Assembly (NCBI RefSeq): GCF_002000025.1
Contig: NZ_MUZV01000003.1
Location: 1-64,000, forward strand
Reading direction: 5' to 3'
DNA: 64,000 nucleotides
DNA from: Cognaticolwellia aestuarii
Lineage (GTDB): Bacteria; Pseudomonadota; Gammaproteobacteria; Enterobacterales; Alteromonadaceae
Both the position numbers and the translations under genes were made by a program. Below are positions 26,939-36,564 of the stretch, piece by piece. Under the pieces are notes generated by a model. It saw only the letters and a program-made list of their open reading frames with translations. It was not told the origin of the DNA and made no database searches. The stretch's first letter is position 1; each line of letters starts with the position of its first letter.

Positions 26939-29221
26939 ATGCCTAATTCAAATTCTTCTAAACCGCCTTATTCTTCACCTGCAGGAGGCTGGGGCGCGTT
27001 AAAAAGCTCTGCTAAACACTTAATTCAAAGTGAAAATGCGATGAAAAGTGTTAAAGCATTACTTAAGGCTAATCAACCTGGAGGATTCGATTGCCCCGGT
27101 TGCGCATGGGGAGACGGTACTCATGCAGGCAAAATTGACTTTTGTGAAAATGGCGTAAAAGCTATTGCCTGGGAAGCTACAAGTAAGCGGGTAGATGAAG
27201 ATTTTTTCAAGCAATATACCGTTAGTCAATTACAACAATGGGATGACCATGCACTGGAAAAAAGCGGCCGTTTAACTGAGCCGATGTTGTATGACGCTAG
27301 AGATGATCACTACCACCCGGTAAGTTGGCAGCAGGCTTTTGAATTAATTGCGAAAAATCTCAACCAATTACCCAGCCCTGATCAAGCATTATTTTATACT
27401 TCGGGTAGAGCCAGTAATGAAGTGGCCTATTTATACCAACTTTTTGCTCGAGCATTTGGTACTAACAACTTTCCTGACTGTTCAAATATGTGTCATGAAG
27501 CCTCAGGAGTCGGCATGACACGTAGTATCGGCATTGGCAAAGGAACCGTCACGATGGAAGACTTTGATCACGCTGACGCTATCTTTGTTTTTGGCCAAAA
27601 CCCAGGAACAAATCACCCTCGCATGCTAGCAACCCTGCGTAAAGCCAGAAAACGTGGAGCTCGCATTGTTGCTATCAATACCTTGAAAGAGCAAGGGTTA
27701 CAAAAGTTTGCCGATCCGCAAAACCCTAAAGAAATGATATTGTTTTCAAGCACTGATATTAGTCAATATTACTTCACGCCAAAATTAGGCGGTGATATGG
27801 CAATATTACGTGGTATCGCTAAAGGACTATTTGAAAAAGCTGAACATGATAGCAACATTTTAGATCACACATTTATCGATGAACACTGTGATGGTTTTGA
27901 GGATTATCAACAGGCAGTAATCAATAGCTCTTGGGATGAGATAACACAGCAAAGTGGTTTATCTCGTCGCGAGATCGCGCAGATGGTCGACATCTATAGT
28001 AATAGCAAAAATGTTATTTTTACTTGGGCTATGGGGATCACCCAGCATCGACATTCAGTTGCCACGGTGCGCGAATTAGTTAACGTATTATTACTGCGAG
28101 GTAATATAGGTAAAGTTGGCGCAGGTGCTTGCCCCGTTAGAGGCCATTCTAATGTTCAAGGAAACCGTACCGTCGGTATCAATGAACAGCCATCAATGCA
28201 GTTTTTAGCTGCGCTTAAAGCACGATATCAATTTGAGCCTCCACAAACGTCTGGCTTCAATACAGTAGACTCTATTCATGCAATGCTTGCTGGAAAAGCG
28301 AAAGTTTTTATCGGACTTGGCGGTAATTTTGCTGCCGCAACGCCGGATACTGCCCGCAGCTATCAAGCATTAGAACAATGCGATTTGACCGTGCATATCA
28401 GTACAAAATTAAATCGTAGCCATGTCATCACAGGAAAATCCGCTCTAATTCTCCCTTGCCTTGGTCGCACAGAAATAGATCAACAAGCTAGCGGTCAACA
28501 ACAGATTACCGTGGAAGACTCTATGAGTATGGTGCATGGCTCACGTGGACAAAATGCGCCAGCATCTGAGCATTTACGCTCTGAAGTCGCCATTATCGCC
28601 GGTATTGCTACAGCAACTTTAGGTGATAACCTTATCGACTGGTCGAAAATTAGCGCTAATTATGCGCTCATTCGTGATGAAATTTCTGCTGTTATTCCTG
28701 GCTTTAAAAACTATAACCAACGCATTGAGACTGAGCGCGGTTTTTATCTCGACAATTCAGCTGCACAGCGTGAATGGAAAACCCTTACCGGTAAAGCTAG
28801 CTTTTCAGCGGCAATTTTACCTTCGCATTTATCTTCTACAGTAACTGAAAGTCTGTCAACACAACCCGTTCTGACATTACAAACCTTACGCTCTCATGAT
28901 CAATATAATACCTCTATCTATGGCCTTGATGATCGTTATCGAGGAATTCATGGACAGCGAAAAGTCGTTTTTATTAATGATGAGGATATGGCAAATCAGC
29001 GTCTACAAGATGGTGACTTGGTCAGTATAGTAACCGTCTCAAATGATAATATTACACGTTCTGTATCTGGTTTTCGCGTTGTACGTTATCAAATACCTGC
29101 TGGATGTATCGCGGCCTATTACCCAGAAACGAATCCACTCGTACCATTGGAAAGTGTTGCAGACGATTGCGGCACACCAACCTATAAATCTATCTCAGTG
29201 ATATTAAAGCCCCAGGTGTAG
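26939..29221 (+). CDS. FdhF/YdeP family molybdopterin oxidoreductase
   Basis: 760 residues, soluble, with no signal peptide. The YdeP-type start (SPAGGWGALKSSAKHL) leads to FDCPGCAWGDG (Cys52, Cys55) and FCENG (Cys69) in the Fe-S or structural N-terminal region; molybdopterin-binding segments follow (SNMCHEASGVGMTRS near 190, FGQNPGTNHPRML near 215, CPVRGHSNVQGNRT near 400), with a C-terminal molydopterin dinucleotide-binding domain. True formate dehydrogenase activity is not assured, since E. coli YdeP is linked to acid resistance. fdhD directly upstream fits a sulfurated Mo cofactor. Confidence 0.88.
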   Translation: MPNSNSSKPPYSSPAGGWGALKSSAKHLIQSENAMKSVKALLKANQPGGFDCPGCAWGDGTHAGKIDFCENGVKAIAWEATSKRVDEDFFKQYTVSQLQQWDDHALEKSGRLTEPMLYDARDDHYHPVSWQQAFELIAKNLNQLPSPDQALFYTSGRASNEVAYLYQLFARAFGTNNFPDCSNMCHEASGVGMTRSIGIGKGTVTMEDFDHADAIFVFGQNPGTNHPRMLATLRKARKRGARIVAINTLKEQGLQKFADPQNPKEMILFSSTDISQYYFTPKLGGDMAILRGIAKGLFEKAEHDSNILDHTFIDEHCDGFEDYQQAVINSSWDEITQQSGLSRREIAQMVDIYSNSKNVIFTWAMGITQHRHSVATVRELVNVLLLRGNIGKVGAGACPVRGHSNVQGNRTVGINEQPSMQFLAALKARYQFEPPQTSGFNTVDSIHAMLAGKAKVFIGLGGNFAAATPDTARSYQALEQCDLTVHISTKLNRSHVITGKSALILPCLGRTEIDQQASGQQQITVEDSMSMVHGSRGQNAPASEHLRSEVAIIAGIATATLGDNLIDWSKISANYALIRDEISAVIPGFKNYNQRIETERGFYLDNSAAQREWKTLTGKASFSAAILPSHLSSTVTESLSTQPVLTLQTLRSHDQYNTSIYGLDDRYRGIHGQRKVVFINDEDMANQRLQDGDLVSIVTVSNDNITRSVSGFRVVRYQIPAGCIAAYYPETNPLVPLESVADDCGTPTYKSISVILKPQV

Positions 29222-29347
29222 GGTAAAGTTTAAGTTTGTCGTGCGTTGACTATCTTCTCAAAAGCAAGCTAAGTGGCAACGCGAATCATCTAGTGTTTGT
29301 TGTGCCGTTGCTCATAATAAAATCAGAGATAATTAATCAGCAATAAA

Positions 29348-29371
29348 AAAAGGAGCCATTAGGCTCCTTTT
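29348..29371 (-). terminator. rho-independent terminator after rpsO
   Basis: A 10-bp stem (AAAAGGAGCC / GGCTCCTTTT) with an ATTA loop and an A-run on the 5' side of the plus strand (T-run for the minus-strand transcript), 35 bases after the rpsO stop. It closes the rimP-to-rpsO operon before the inserted block. Confidence 0.8.
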
Positions 29372-29405
29372 GAAGATCTTTTGCTTTTATTTAATAAAGC
29401 TAGTC

Positions 29406-29675
29406 TTAACGACGTAGACCTAATTTACCGATCAAAGCAGTGTAACGTTCAACGTTTTTGCCTTTTAAGTAATCAAGTAATTTACGACGTTGGCTTACCA
29501 TGCGTAATAAACCACGACGAGAGTGGTGATCATGGATGTGCTCTTTGAAGTGACCTTGTAAGTGGTTGATTTGTGTAGTTAACAAAGCAACTTGTACTTC
29601 TGGAGAACCAGTGTCACCTTCAGCTTGTGCGTATTCTGCAACGATAGCAGCTTTTTCAGCAGCATTTAAAGACAT
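29406..29675 (-). CDS. rpsO: 30S ribosomal protein S15 (uS15)
   Basis: Small-subunit primary-binding protein contacting 16S rRNA. I set the start at 29675 ([15 protein letters not shown], 89 residues, the standard length); the frame stays open for 16 more codons upstream but these do not belong to the family. Conserved [20 protein letters not shown] and RRKLLDYLK are present. It normally heads an rpsO-pnp operon; here the pair is split by 6 kb. Confidence 0.97.
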   Translation of the reverse strand: MSLNAAEKAAIVAEYAQAEGDTGSPEVQVALLTTQINHLQGHFKEHIHDHHSRRGLLRMVSQRRKLLDYLKGKNVERYTALIGKLGLRR

Positions 29676-29814
29676 AATATTTACCTTAATTTTAGTGTTT
29701 AAAAATCGCGTCGAGCCGAACACTAAATCAGCAAGACGTTCTAAAGAGCGCGTATTCTAGCAATATTAACGATAATTGCAACTTATACTGTTAGCCTACA
29801 CATAGTAGCCGAGT

Positions 29815-30759
29815 TTATCCGACAACCGTAATACGTTTAGGCGCAACTAAACCATCATCATCTATATGGCCAATACCAATAAACTCACCGGTTTCAACGT
29901 CATCGCCAATAAAAACTTGTACTAAGCCTTCGCTTGGCGCGTTCGAGCATTGCACTGGGTTGCCATGGCGTAAAAAGTTAGCCGACATATCATCAACAAA
30001 AACAGCAGGAATGCCATCACAAGCAGAAGTCATCGGTAATAATAACGGATCTAAATAAACCGACGGGGCAACTTCTTCACTTTCAGCTTGTGCAAGTAAG
30101 GCTTCTAACTGCGCCATAGTGACCATACGATCGGTTGGATAGTTACCAACGGCACTACGGTGTAAATGCGCAACATGTGCGCCACAGCCAAGTAACTCAC
30201 CTAAATCGTCAATAATAGTACGGATATAAGTACCTTTAGAAACATGAATATCTAAATCGACTTCGTCACCTTCAAAGCGTAATAAATCTAAACGAAACAC
30301 CGTAATATCACGTGACTCTCTTGGTACTTCAATACCTTCACGTGCGTATTTGTAGAGTGGTTGCCCTTGATACTTTAACGCTGAATACATTGAAGGTACT
30401 TGCTTGGTAGTACCACGAAATGACGCTAATGCTTCTGCCAGTTGCTCGGCACTGACATTAACCGCTCTCTCGCTAACCACTTCACCATCAATATCACTAG
30501 TGGTGGTTCGAACGCCTAATTTAGCAGTAACTTGATAAGTTTTATCGGTATCAAGTAAAAATTGAGAAAACTTAGTTCCTTCACCTAAACATATCGGCAA
30601 CATACCCGTAGCAAGGGGATCTAAAGCTCCGGTATGGCCGGCTTTTTGAGCAAAATAAATGCGTTTAACTTTTTGTAAAGCACTATTCGATGACATATCG
30701 TATGGCTTATCAAGCAGTAAAACGCCGTTAATTGCGCGACCTTTTCTTTTTTTCGCCAT
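29815..30759 (-). CDS. truB: tRNA pseudouridine(55) synthase
   Basis: Makes pseudouridine 55 in the T loop of elongator tRNAs. It has 314 residues. The catalytic Asp47 lies in [12 protein letters not shown], with [14 protein letters not shown] and the C-terminal PUA-like region downstream. It follows rbfA with a 2-base gap, in the standard nusA operon order. Confidence 0.96.
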   Translation of the reverse strand: MAKKRKGRAINGVLLLDKPYDMSSNSALQKVKRIYFAQKAGHTGALDPLATGMLPICLGEGTKFSQFLLDTDKTYQVTAKLGVRTTTSDIDGEVVSERAVNVSAEQLAEALASFRGTTKQVPSMYSALKYQGQPLYKYAREGIEVPRESRDITVFRLDLLRFEGDEVDLDIHVSKGTYIRTIIDDLGELLGCGAHVAHLHRSAVGNYPTDRMVTMAQLEALLAQAESEEVAPSVYLDPLLLPMTSACDGIPAVFVDDMSANFLRHGNPVQCSNAPSEGLVQVFIGDDVETGEFIGIGHIDDDGLVAPKRITVVG

Positions 30760-30761
30760 CG

Positions 30762-31178
30762 TTATTCACTCTCTGGAGCTTCGTCTACATCAGTTTCGCT
30801 TACATCGCCTTCATGGTTTTTCATGTCTTGCGCAACCGCTTGGTCGACTAAATTACCCATGCGAACACCTTCAACCATTGAGCTATCATAGATAAATCTA
30901 AGCTCTGGCATAATGCGCGCTTTAATGCGCTTAGCTAACAAAGTACGAATATAACTTGCCGCTTCATTTAGTACTTCAAGTGAGTGATCAACATTTTGAC
31001 CTTCCAAGGTAAAGAAAGTAACAAAGATTTTTGCATAAGCTAAATCTCGCGTGATCTCAACAGCATTTACCGTGACCATACCTAAACGTGGGTCTTTAAC
31101 TTCGCGTTGAATAATCATCGCGATCTCTTTTTGAATTTCTTGTGCTACTCGATCAGTACGAGCAAATTCTCTTGCCAT
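30762..31178 (-). CDS. rbfA: 30S ribosome-binding factor RbfA
   Basis: Late 30S maturation and cold-adaptation factor. It has 138 residues and a KH-like fold: [20 protein letters not shown] at the start, [20 protein letters not shown], and [11 protein letters not shown]. The C-terminal tail after about residue 115 is acidic. It lies between infB (207-base structured spacer) and truB. Confidence 0.96.
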   Translation of the reverse strand: MAREFARTDRVAQEIQKEIAMIIQREVKDPRLGMVTVNAVEITRDLAYAKIFVTFFTLEGQNVDHSLEVLNEAASYIRTLLAKRIKARIMPELRFIYDSSMVEGVRMGNLVDQAVAQDMKNHEGDVSETDVDEAPESE

Positions 31179-31238
31179 GATGGCTACTCCTATAAGCGCT
31201 ATAAAAAGTATTAATCATTAAAATAAACTTTATAGCAA

Positions 31239-31263
31239 AAAATGGAGGCAAAGCCCCCATTTT
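31239..31263 (-). terminator. terminator-like hairpin between infB and rbfA
   Basis: Stem AAAATGG-A-GGC / GCC-C-CCATTTT (31239-31249 with 31253-31263) with one mismatch and an AAA loop. On the minus strand it is followed by T-rich sequence. It sits inside an operon, so it is probably a partial terminator or an mRNA 3'-end stabiliser. Confidence 0.5.
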
Positions 31264-31282
31264 AATAAATCGATTGTTATTA

Positions 31283-31380
31283 ATTATTGAAGCTGTTGAT
31301 AACTAGAGCAAAGAAAAGCACGCAGTTGACGCAAGTCAGTGAGTACTTTTGATGCAGCTATTGTTAACAACAGCAATAAT
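31283..31380 (-). ncRNA. structured spacer immediately after infB
   Basis: A long imperfect inverted repeat (ATTATTG-AAG-CTGTTG-A-TAAC at 31283-31303 with GTTAACAACAGCAATAAT at 31363-31380) brackets about 60 bases that contain a smaller TGAC/GTCA hairpin. It begins 6 bases from the infB stop and precedes the terminator-like hairpin. The sequence supports a folded intercistronic RNA; whether it is a regulator is inference. Confidence 0.4.
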
Positions 31381-31385
31381 ATTAA

Positions 31386-34070
31386 TTACAAGGTACGTTG
31401 TACTTCTACGGTTTCAAATACTTCGATTTGATCACCAACACGTACATCGTTGTAGTTCTTAACACCGATACCACATTCAGTACCGTTACGAACCTCTTGT
31501 ACGTCATCTTTAAAGCGACGTAAAGATTCCAACTCACCTTCATAAATAACCACGTTGTCACGTAGTACACGAATAGGTGCTGAACGTTTAATAATACCTT
31601 CAGTAACCATACAACCAGCGATTGCACCAATTTTTGGTGATTTGAAAACATCACGTACTTGTGCCAAACCAATGATTTCTTGTTTAAACTCAGGCGCAAG
31701 CATACCGCTCATCGCTGATTTAACTTCGTCAATCAAGGCGTAGATAACACTGTAGTAACGTAAATCAATTTTTTCAGCTTCAATGACTTTACGTGCAGTG
31801 GCATCAGCACGAACGTTAAAACCAACAACAATAGCGTTTGACGCTGCAGCTAATGTCGCATCAGTTTCAGTAATAGCACCTACGCCACTACCGATGATAC
31901 GTACTTTAACTTCATCAGTTGATAGTTTAGTTAATGAATCTGAAATCGCTTCAAGTGAACCTTGAACGTCAGATTTAAGTACTACGTTAACTTCAGAAAC
32001 TTCACCTGTTGCCATGTTAGCAAACATATTTTCAAGTTTAGATTTTTGTTGACGAGCAAGTTTAACATCACGGAATTTACCTTGACGGAATAAAGCAACT
32101 TCACGTGCTTTCTTCTCATCTTTAACAACCGTTGCTTCATCACCTGAAATTGGCACACCACTTAAACCAATAATTTCTACTGGGATAGATGGACCTGCAG
32201 ATTGAATCGCTCTACCATTTTCGTCACGCATGGCACGAACACGGCCGTATTCTAAACCACAAAGTACGATATCGCCTTGATTTAAAGTACCTTCTTGAAC
32301 AAGAATAGTCGCTACAGGGCCACGGCCTTTATCAAGTTTAGATTCAACCACCACACCGTTTGCCATTTTATCAACAACAGCAGTAAGTTCTAAAACTTCA
32401 GATTGCAATAATATTGCGTCAAGTAGTTCGTCAATACCTAAGCCTGTTTTCGCTGATACGTGACAGAATTGAACGTCGCCGCCCCACTCTTCAGATAATA
32501 CATCGTGTTGTGATAACTCACTCTTAACACGCTCAGGGTCTGCACCCTCTTTATCCATTTTGTTCACAGCGATGATAATTGGCGCTTCAGATGCTTTTGC
32601 ATGCTGAATAGCTTCAATTGTTTGTGGCATTACACCATCATCAGCAGCAACAACGATGATAACGATATCCGTTGCTTTAGCACCACGTGAACGCATTGAT
32701 GTAAACGCAGCATGGCCTGGGGTATCAAGGAAAGTGATCATACCATGACCCGTTTCAACGTGATAAGCACCAATATGCTGAGTAATACCACCCGCTTCGC
32801 CTGCAGCTACTTTAGCTTCACGAATGTGATCAAGTAATGATGTTTTACCGTGGTCAACGTGACCCATGATAGTAACAACAGGTGCGCGGGTTATAGCTTC
32901 ACCAGAATGTCCACGATCAGATAATACCGCTTCTTCAAGGGCATTTTCTTTCACAAGTACCACTTCACGGCCCATTTCTTCTGCAACAAGAGCTGCAGTT
33001 TCTTGGTCAATCACTTGGTTAATGGTTGCCATTGCACCCATTTTAAACATGGCTTTAACAACTTCAGCGCCTTTAACCGACATTTTGTTGGCTAGCTCTG
33101 CAACTGAAATAGTTTCACCAATACGTACTTCATTAAGCTTAACTTCCACTGGTTTAGTAAAACCATGCTTCAAGCTTTGAGGTGAAGATAGGCTTAATTT
33201 GCCTTTGCCTCTTGCATTGCGACCGCGGTTATTTCTATCTTGACCTGCTGGCTTTTTCTTCTTGCGACGACGGCCACTTTCATCAGCTGAATCACTTTTA
33301 TCTTCAGCTTCTTGAGCATATTTAGAAGAGGTTAAATGTACCACTTCTTTTTCTTTCGCTTTACGTTCAGCTTCTTGCTCTTTCCAACGCGCTTCATTTT
33401 CTTCAGCAAGTTTACGAGCCGCTTCAGCAGACAAACGTGCTTCTTCTTCGGCTTTAGCCGTTAATTCAGCTTCTTGTTGTAAGCGTAGTTTTTTCGCATC
33501 TTCGGTTTCAGCAGCAACGACAGGTTTAGCTGCCGTTTCTTCAAGGTTTTTAGCTTTAGCTACTGCTGCTTGCTTGGCTTTGGCTTCTGCCTCGGCTTTT
33601 GCTTCAGCTTTCGCTTTTGCTTCAACTTCTGCTTTGGCTGCAGCTGCAGCACGAGCATTTTCAGCTTCTTTAGCATCCGCTTCTGCTTTAGCTTTCGCGT
33701 CAATTTCAGCTTGAATACGTGCTTCTTCCGCGGCTTTAGCTTCTACTTCTGCCTGTTGTTGCTCTTCTAAATCACTACGTTTCACATAAGTACGTTTTTT
33801 GCGCACTTCAACTTGTACTGATTTAGCCTTACTACCATGACCTAAAACTAAAGTAGACTTTTTCTTGCGGCTTAGCGTCATTTTACTTGGGCTAGCTGTT
33901 GTGTCGTCACCATGTTGTTTTTTCAAGTGGTCAAGTAGTGCTTCTTTTTCTTCTTGCGAAACAGAGTCGGTCGCCGATTTGTTCACGCCAGAGTCAGCCA
34001 ATTGGCTTACTAAGCGATCCACCGGTGTGCCGATCTCTTTGGCAAGTTGTTCTACTGTTACTGATGCCAT
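31386..34070 (-). CDS. infB: translation initiation factor IF-2
   Basis: GTPase that delivers initiator tRNA to the 30S subunit. It has 894 residues. An IF2_N domain (about 1-50) is followed by a long Ala/Glu/Lys coiled region (about 105-260), a second IF2_N-type domain near 315-365, the G domain ([23 protein letters not shown]), domain II and the C-terminal tRNA-binding domain. It lies 21 bases after nusA. Confidence 0.97.
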   Translation of the reverse strand: MASVTVEQLAKEIGTPVDRLVSQLADSGVNKSATDSVSQEEKEALLDHLKKQHGDDTTASPSKMTLSRKKKSTLVLGHGSKAKSVQVEVRKKRTYVKRSDLEEQQQAEVEAKAAEEARIQAEIDAKAKAEADAKEAENARAAAAAKAEVEAKAKAEAKAEAEAKAKQAAVAKAKNLEETAAKPVVAAETEDAKKLRLQQEAELTAKAEEEARLSAEAARKLAEENEARWKEQEAERKAKEKEVVHLTSSKYAQEAEDKSDSADESGRRRKKKKPAGQDRNNRGRNARGKGKLSLSSPQSLKHGFTKPVEVKLNEVRIGETISVAELANKMSVKGAEVVKAMFKMGAMATINQVIDQETAALVAEEMGREVVLVKENALEEAVLSDRGHSGEAITRAPVVTIMGHVDHGKTSLLDHIREAKVAAGEAGGITQHIGAYHVETGHGMITFLDTPGHAAFTSMRSRGAKATDIVIIVVAADDGVMPQTIEAIQHAKASEAPIIIAVNKMDKEGADPERVKSELSQHDVLSEEWGGDVQFCHVSAKTGLGIDELLDAILLQSEVLELTAVVDKMANGVVVESKLDKGRGPVATILVQEGTLNQGDIVLCGLEYGRVRAMRDENGRAIQSAGPSIPVEIIGLSGVPISGDEATVVKDEKKAREVALFRQGKFRDVKLARQQKSKLENMFANMATGEVSEVNVVLKSDVQGSLEAISDSLTKLSTDEVKVRIIGSGVGAITETDATLAAASNAIVVGFNVRADATARKVIEAEKIDLRYYSVIYALIDEVKSAMSGMLAPEFKQEIIGLAQVRDVFKSPKIGAIAGCMVTEGIIKRSAPIRVLRDNVVIYEGELESLRRFKDDVQEVRNGTECGIGVKNYNDVRVGDQIEVFETVEVQRTL

Positions 34071-34091
34071 CTATATAATTCTCCCGGTGAG

Positions 34092-35588
34092 TTATTCTTC
34101 GTTAAACCAACAAATATTACGTGCAGCCATAATTAGCTCGCCCGCTTTGGTTTCATCTAAGTCTTCAATGTCTGATATTTCATCAACGCCTTGCTCTGCA
34201 AGATCTTCAAGTGTTCGCACACCTCGACTCGCTAGAACAAATGCTAAGTGACGCTCTAAACCAGCAAGGTCAAGTAGATCTTGAGCTGGCTCTGCACCTT
34301 CAAGTGTTTCTTCACTTGCTAGTGCTTGCGTAGTAATAGCGGCTTTTGCTCGTTCACGTAGTTCTTCGATAATGTCTTCATCCATGCCATCAATATCAAG
34401 CATTTCAGCAACAGGTACGTAAGCAATTTCTTCTAACGAGGTAAAACCTTCTTCTACCAACATCAAAGCAAAATCTTCATCAAGATCTAACTTATCAGTA
34501 AATAGCGTTAATACTTTATCATTTTCAGCTTGGTGCTTCTCGTTCATGTCTGCAACAGTCATAACGTTAAGTTCCCAACCCGTTAACTGGCTAGCTAAAC
34601 GTACGTTTTGACCACTACGACCAATTGCCATGGCTAAGTTGCCTTCTTCAACAGCAATATCCATAGTGTTCTTGTCTTCATCAACAATGATAGAAGCCAC
34701 TTCAGCTGGCGCCATTGCATTAATAACGTATTGCGCAGGGTTGTCGTCATATAAAACGATATCAACGCGCTCACCGCCTAACTCACTTGAAACGGCTTGC
34801 ACGCGTGAACCACGCATACCAACACAAGCACCCACAGGGTCTATGCGTTTGTCATTACTTTTTACCGAAATTTTTGCACGAGAGCCAGGGTCACGAGCTG
34901 CGCCTTTGATCTCAAGCATTTCTTCGCCAATTTCTGGCACTTCAACGCGAAATAATTCAATTAACATTTCAGGTTTAGTACGACTGACGAATAATTGTGC
35001 GCCACGTGCTTCAGGTTTAATTTCATACAATAAACCACGAATACGGTCGCCCGGACGGAAGCTTTCACGTGGTAACATATCATCACGATAAACAATCGCT
35101 TCGGCATTGTTACCTAAGTCTAAAATAACGCTATCACGGCTAGCTTTTTTCACTACACCAGTAATAATTTCACCAATTTGTTCTTGGTAAGCGTCAACAA
35201 TAAGACCACGTTCTGCTTCACGAATTTTTTGAACGATAACTTGCTTAGCCGTTTGTGTTGTTACACGGTCAAACTTAACCGATTCAATTTGCTCTTCAAC
35301 ATAATCACCAACTTTTAAGTCTGGTTCATCATATTGCGCCGCTGCTAAGCTAATCTCAGCGTATGGGTTTTCCATCGGCGTTTCACTTTCATCAACGATT
35401 AACCAACGACGGAAAGTGTCAAATTCACCACTTGTACGATCAATACTGACACGAACGACGATATCGCCTTCATATTTCTTTTTTGTTGCAGTTTCTAAAG
35501 CGGTTTCCATCGCTTCAAAAATGCTTTCTCGTGGTAATGCCTTTTCATTAGAAACAGCATCTACAACCAGTAATATTTCCTTACTCAT
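34092..35588 (-). CDS. nusA: transcription termination/antitermination factor NusA
   Basis: RNA-polymerase-bound pausing and antitermination factor. It has 498 residues: an N-terminal polymerase-binding domain (1-125), S1 (about 135-200), KH1 and KH2 (about 230-345; [14 protein letters not shown] and [13 protein letters not shown]), and two acidic C-terminal HhH repeats (about 365-425 and 440-495). It overlaps no neighbour and lies 28 bases after rimP. Confidence 0.97.
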   Translation of the reverse strand: MSKEILLVVDAVSNEKALPRESIFEAMETALETATKKKYEGDIVVRVSIDRTSGEFDTFRRWLIVDESETPMENPYAEISLAAAQYDEPDLKVGDYVEEQIESVKFDRVTTQTAKQVIVQKIREAERGLIVDAYQEQIGEIITGVVKKASRDSVILDLGNNAEAIVYRDDMLPRESFRPGDRIRGLLYEIKPEARGAQLFVSRTKPEMLIELFRVEVPEIGEEMLEIKGAARDPGSRAKISVKSNDKRIDPVGACVGMRGSRVQAVSSELGGERVDIVLYDDNPAQYVINAMAPAEVASIIVDEDKNTMDIAVEEGNLAMAIGRSGQNVRLASQLTGWELNVMTVADMNEKHQAENDKVLTLFTDKLDLDEDFALMLVEEGFTSLEEIAYVPVAEMLDIDGMDEDIIEELRERAKAAITTQALASEETLEGAEPAQDLLDLAGLERHLAFVLASRGVRTLEDLAEQGVDEISDIEDLDETKAGELIMAARNICWFNEE

Positions 35589-35616
35589 GCTAGTTAGCCT
35601 TTCTCAGTATTTTAAA

Positions 35617-36078
35617 TTATTTTTTATGGTTAAAAACAAGGTGAGCCTTGTCTATGTTACTGATAACGAGTTCATATTCCTCATTATCTACCATGACAAT
35701 TAAGCTATCGTTTTCAACGGCAATTAATTTGCCTTTAAATTTTCGACGACCATTCAATGGCATTGATATTTTTACTTCTACCGTTTCATCAACAACCGCT
35801 TCAAAGTGCGCTTTGTCAAATAAAGGCCTATCAAGCCCAGGCGATGAAACTTCTAAGCTATATTCACTACTGATTGGGTCTTCTACATCGAGAATAGCCC
35901 CTACTTGACGACTTACTTCTGCACAGTCATCAACATCGATACCATTTTCATGGTCGATAAATAATCGTAAAACCGAATGGTTACCGGCACTAATAAATTC
36001 AACGCCTAATAATTCCTTACCCGTTTCTTCAACGGCAGGACGTAACATTGCGGTTAATTTATGTTCAAATTTAGCCAA
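35617..36078 (-). CDS. rimP: ribosome maturation factor RimP
   Basis: 30S assembly factor. It has 153 residues, as usual. GKELLGVEFI, LRLFIDHENGIDVDDCAEVSR and YSLEVSSPGLDRPL are the family signatures. It is the first gene of the rimP-nusA-infB-rbfA-truB-rpsO operon, whose promoter should lie in the gene-free stretch upstream. Confidence 0.96.
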   Translation of the reverse strand: MAKFEHKLTAMLRPAVEETGKELLGVEFISAGNHSVLRLFIDHENGIDVDDCAEVSRQVGAILDVEDPISSEYSLEVSSPGLDRPLFDKAHFEAVVDETVEVKISMPLNGRRKFKGKLIAVENDSLIVMVDNEEYELVISNIDKAHLVFNHKK

Positions 36079-36564
36079 TCATTTTTCTCCAATTTGGAAG
36101 AGTTCAGAAACAAAAAAAGGGCATATAGCCCAGCGATTTACCTTGCTGTATTGCACCTTTTAACATTGTTAAGATACAAAAAAGCCCCATTACGCGGGGC
36201 TTATTCACTGAACCCACGATGTAAACCAAGTCATAACTTTCTTGGTTCTGTATAACAATATCTTAGAAAATTTATCTAACATTGATAAAAATCTATTCAG
36301 TGAAATATTGCTATATTCAAGCTGCGCAAATTATATAGACTTGCTATTTTTTTAGCAAGTTAATTTTAGTAAACAATGCCAAGTCAACAAGCTTAACCTA
36401 GCTTATTTTTAGTAGAAAACAAGATGAAATTTATGCTGCTTTAGGCTAAAAATTATTGCGGCATAATCAGATAGTTAGTAAATTAGTTCCATTCATGTTA
36501 AAAATAATTAACGGTAGTTCATCGGTGACTACTATAACGGCACTTACCAGCACTTTGGAATTAT
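36079..36564. promoter_or_regulatory. rimP upstream region with terminator-like hairpins; no tRNA seen
   Basis: 486 gene-free bases. On the minus strand AAGCCCC-GCGTAAT-GGGGCTT followed by a T-run (36180-36200) is a good terminator that would end a transcript entering from the right, and GGGC-TATAT-GCCC plus a T-run at 36115-36135 is a weaker one just before rimP. In many relatives a tRNA-Met or tRNA-Leu gene stands here; I found no cloverleaf or CCA end. It also holds the promoter of the divergent GGDEF-EAL gene. Confidence 0.5.

Noticed and set aside
32866-33180. 104-codon frame antisense to infB
   Set aside because: It lies wholly inside infB, whose protein is continuous and conserved over this stretch.
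36079-36564. Possible tRNA-Met or tRNA-Leu gene upstream of rimP, as in other gammaproteobacteria
   Set aside because: Searched both strands for a T-loop GTTCRANNC, an acceptor stem and CCA; no cloverleaf could be formed.
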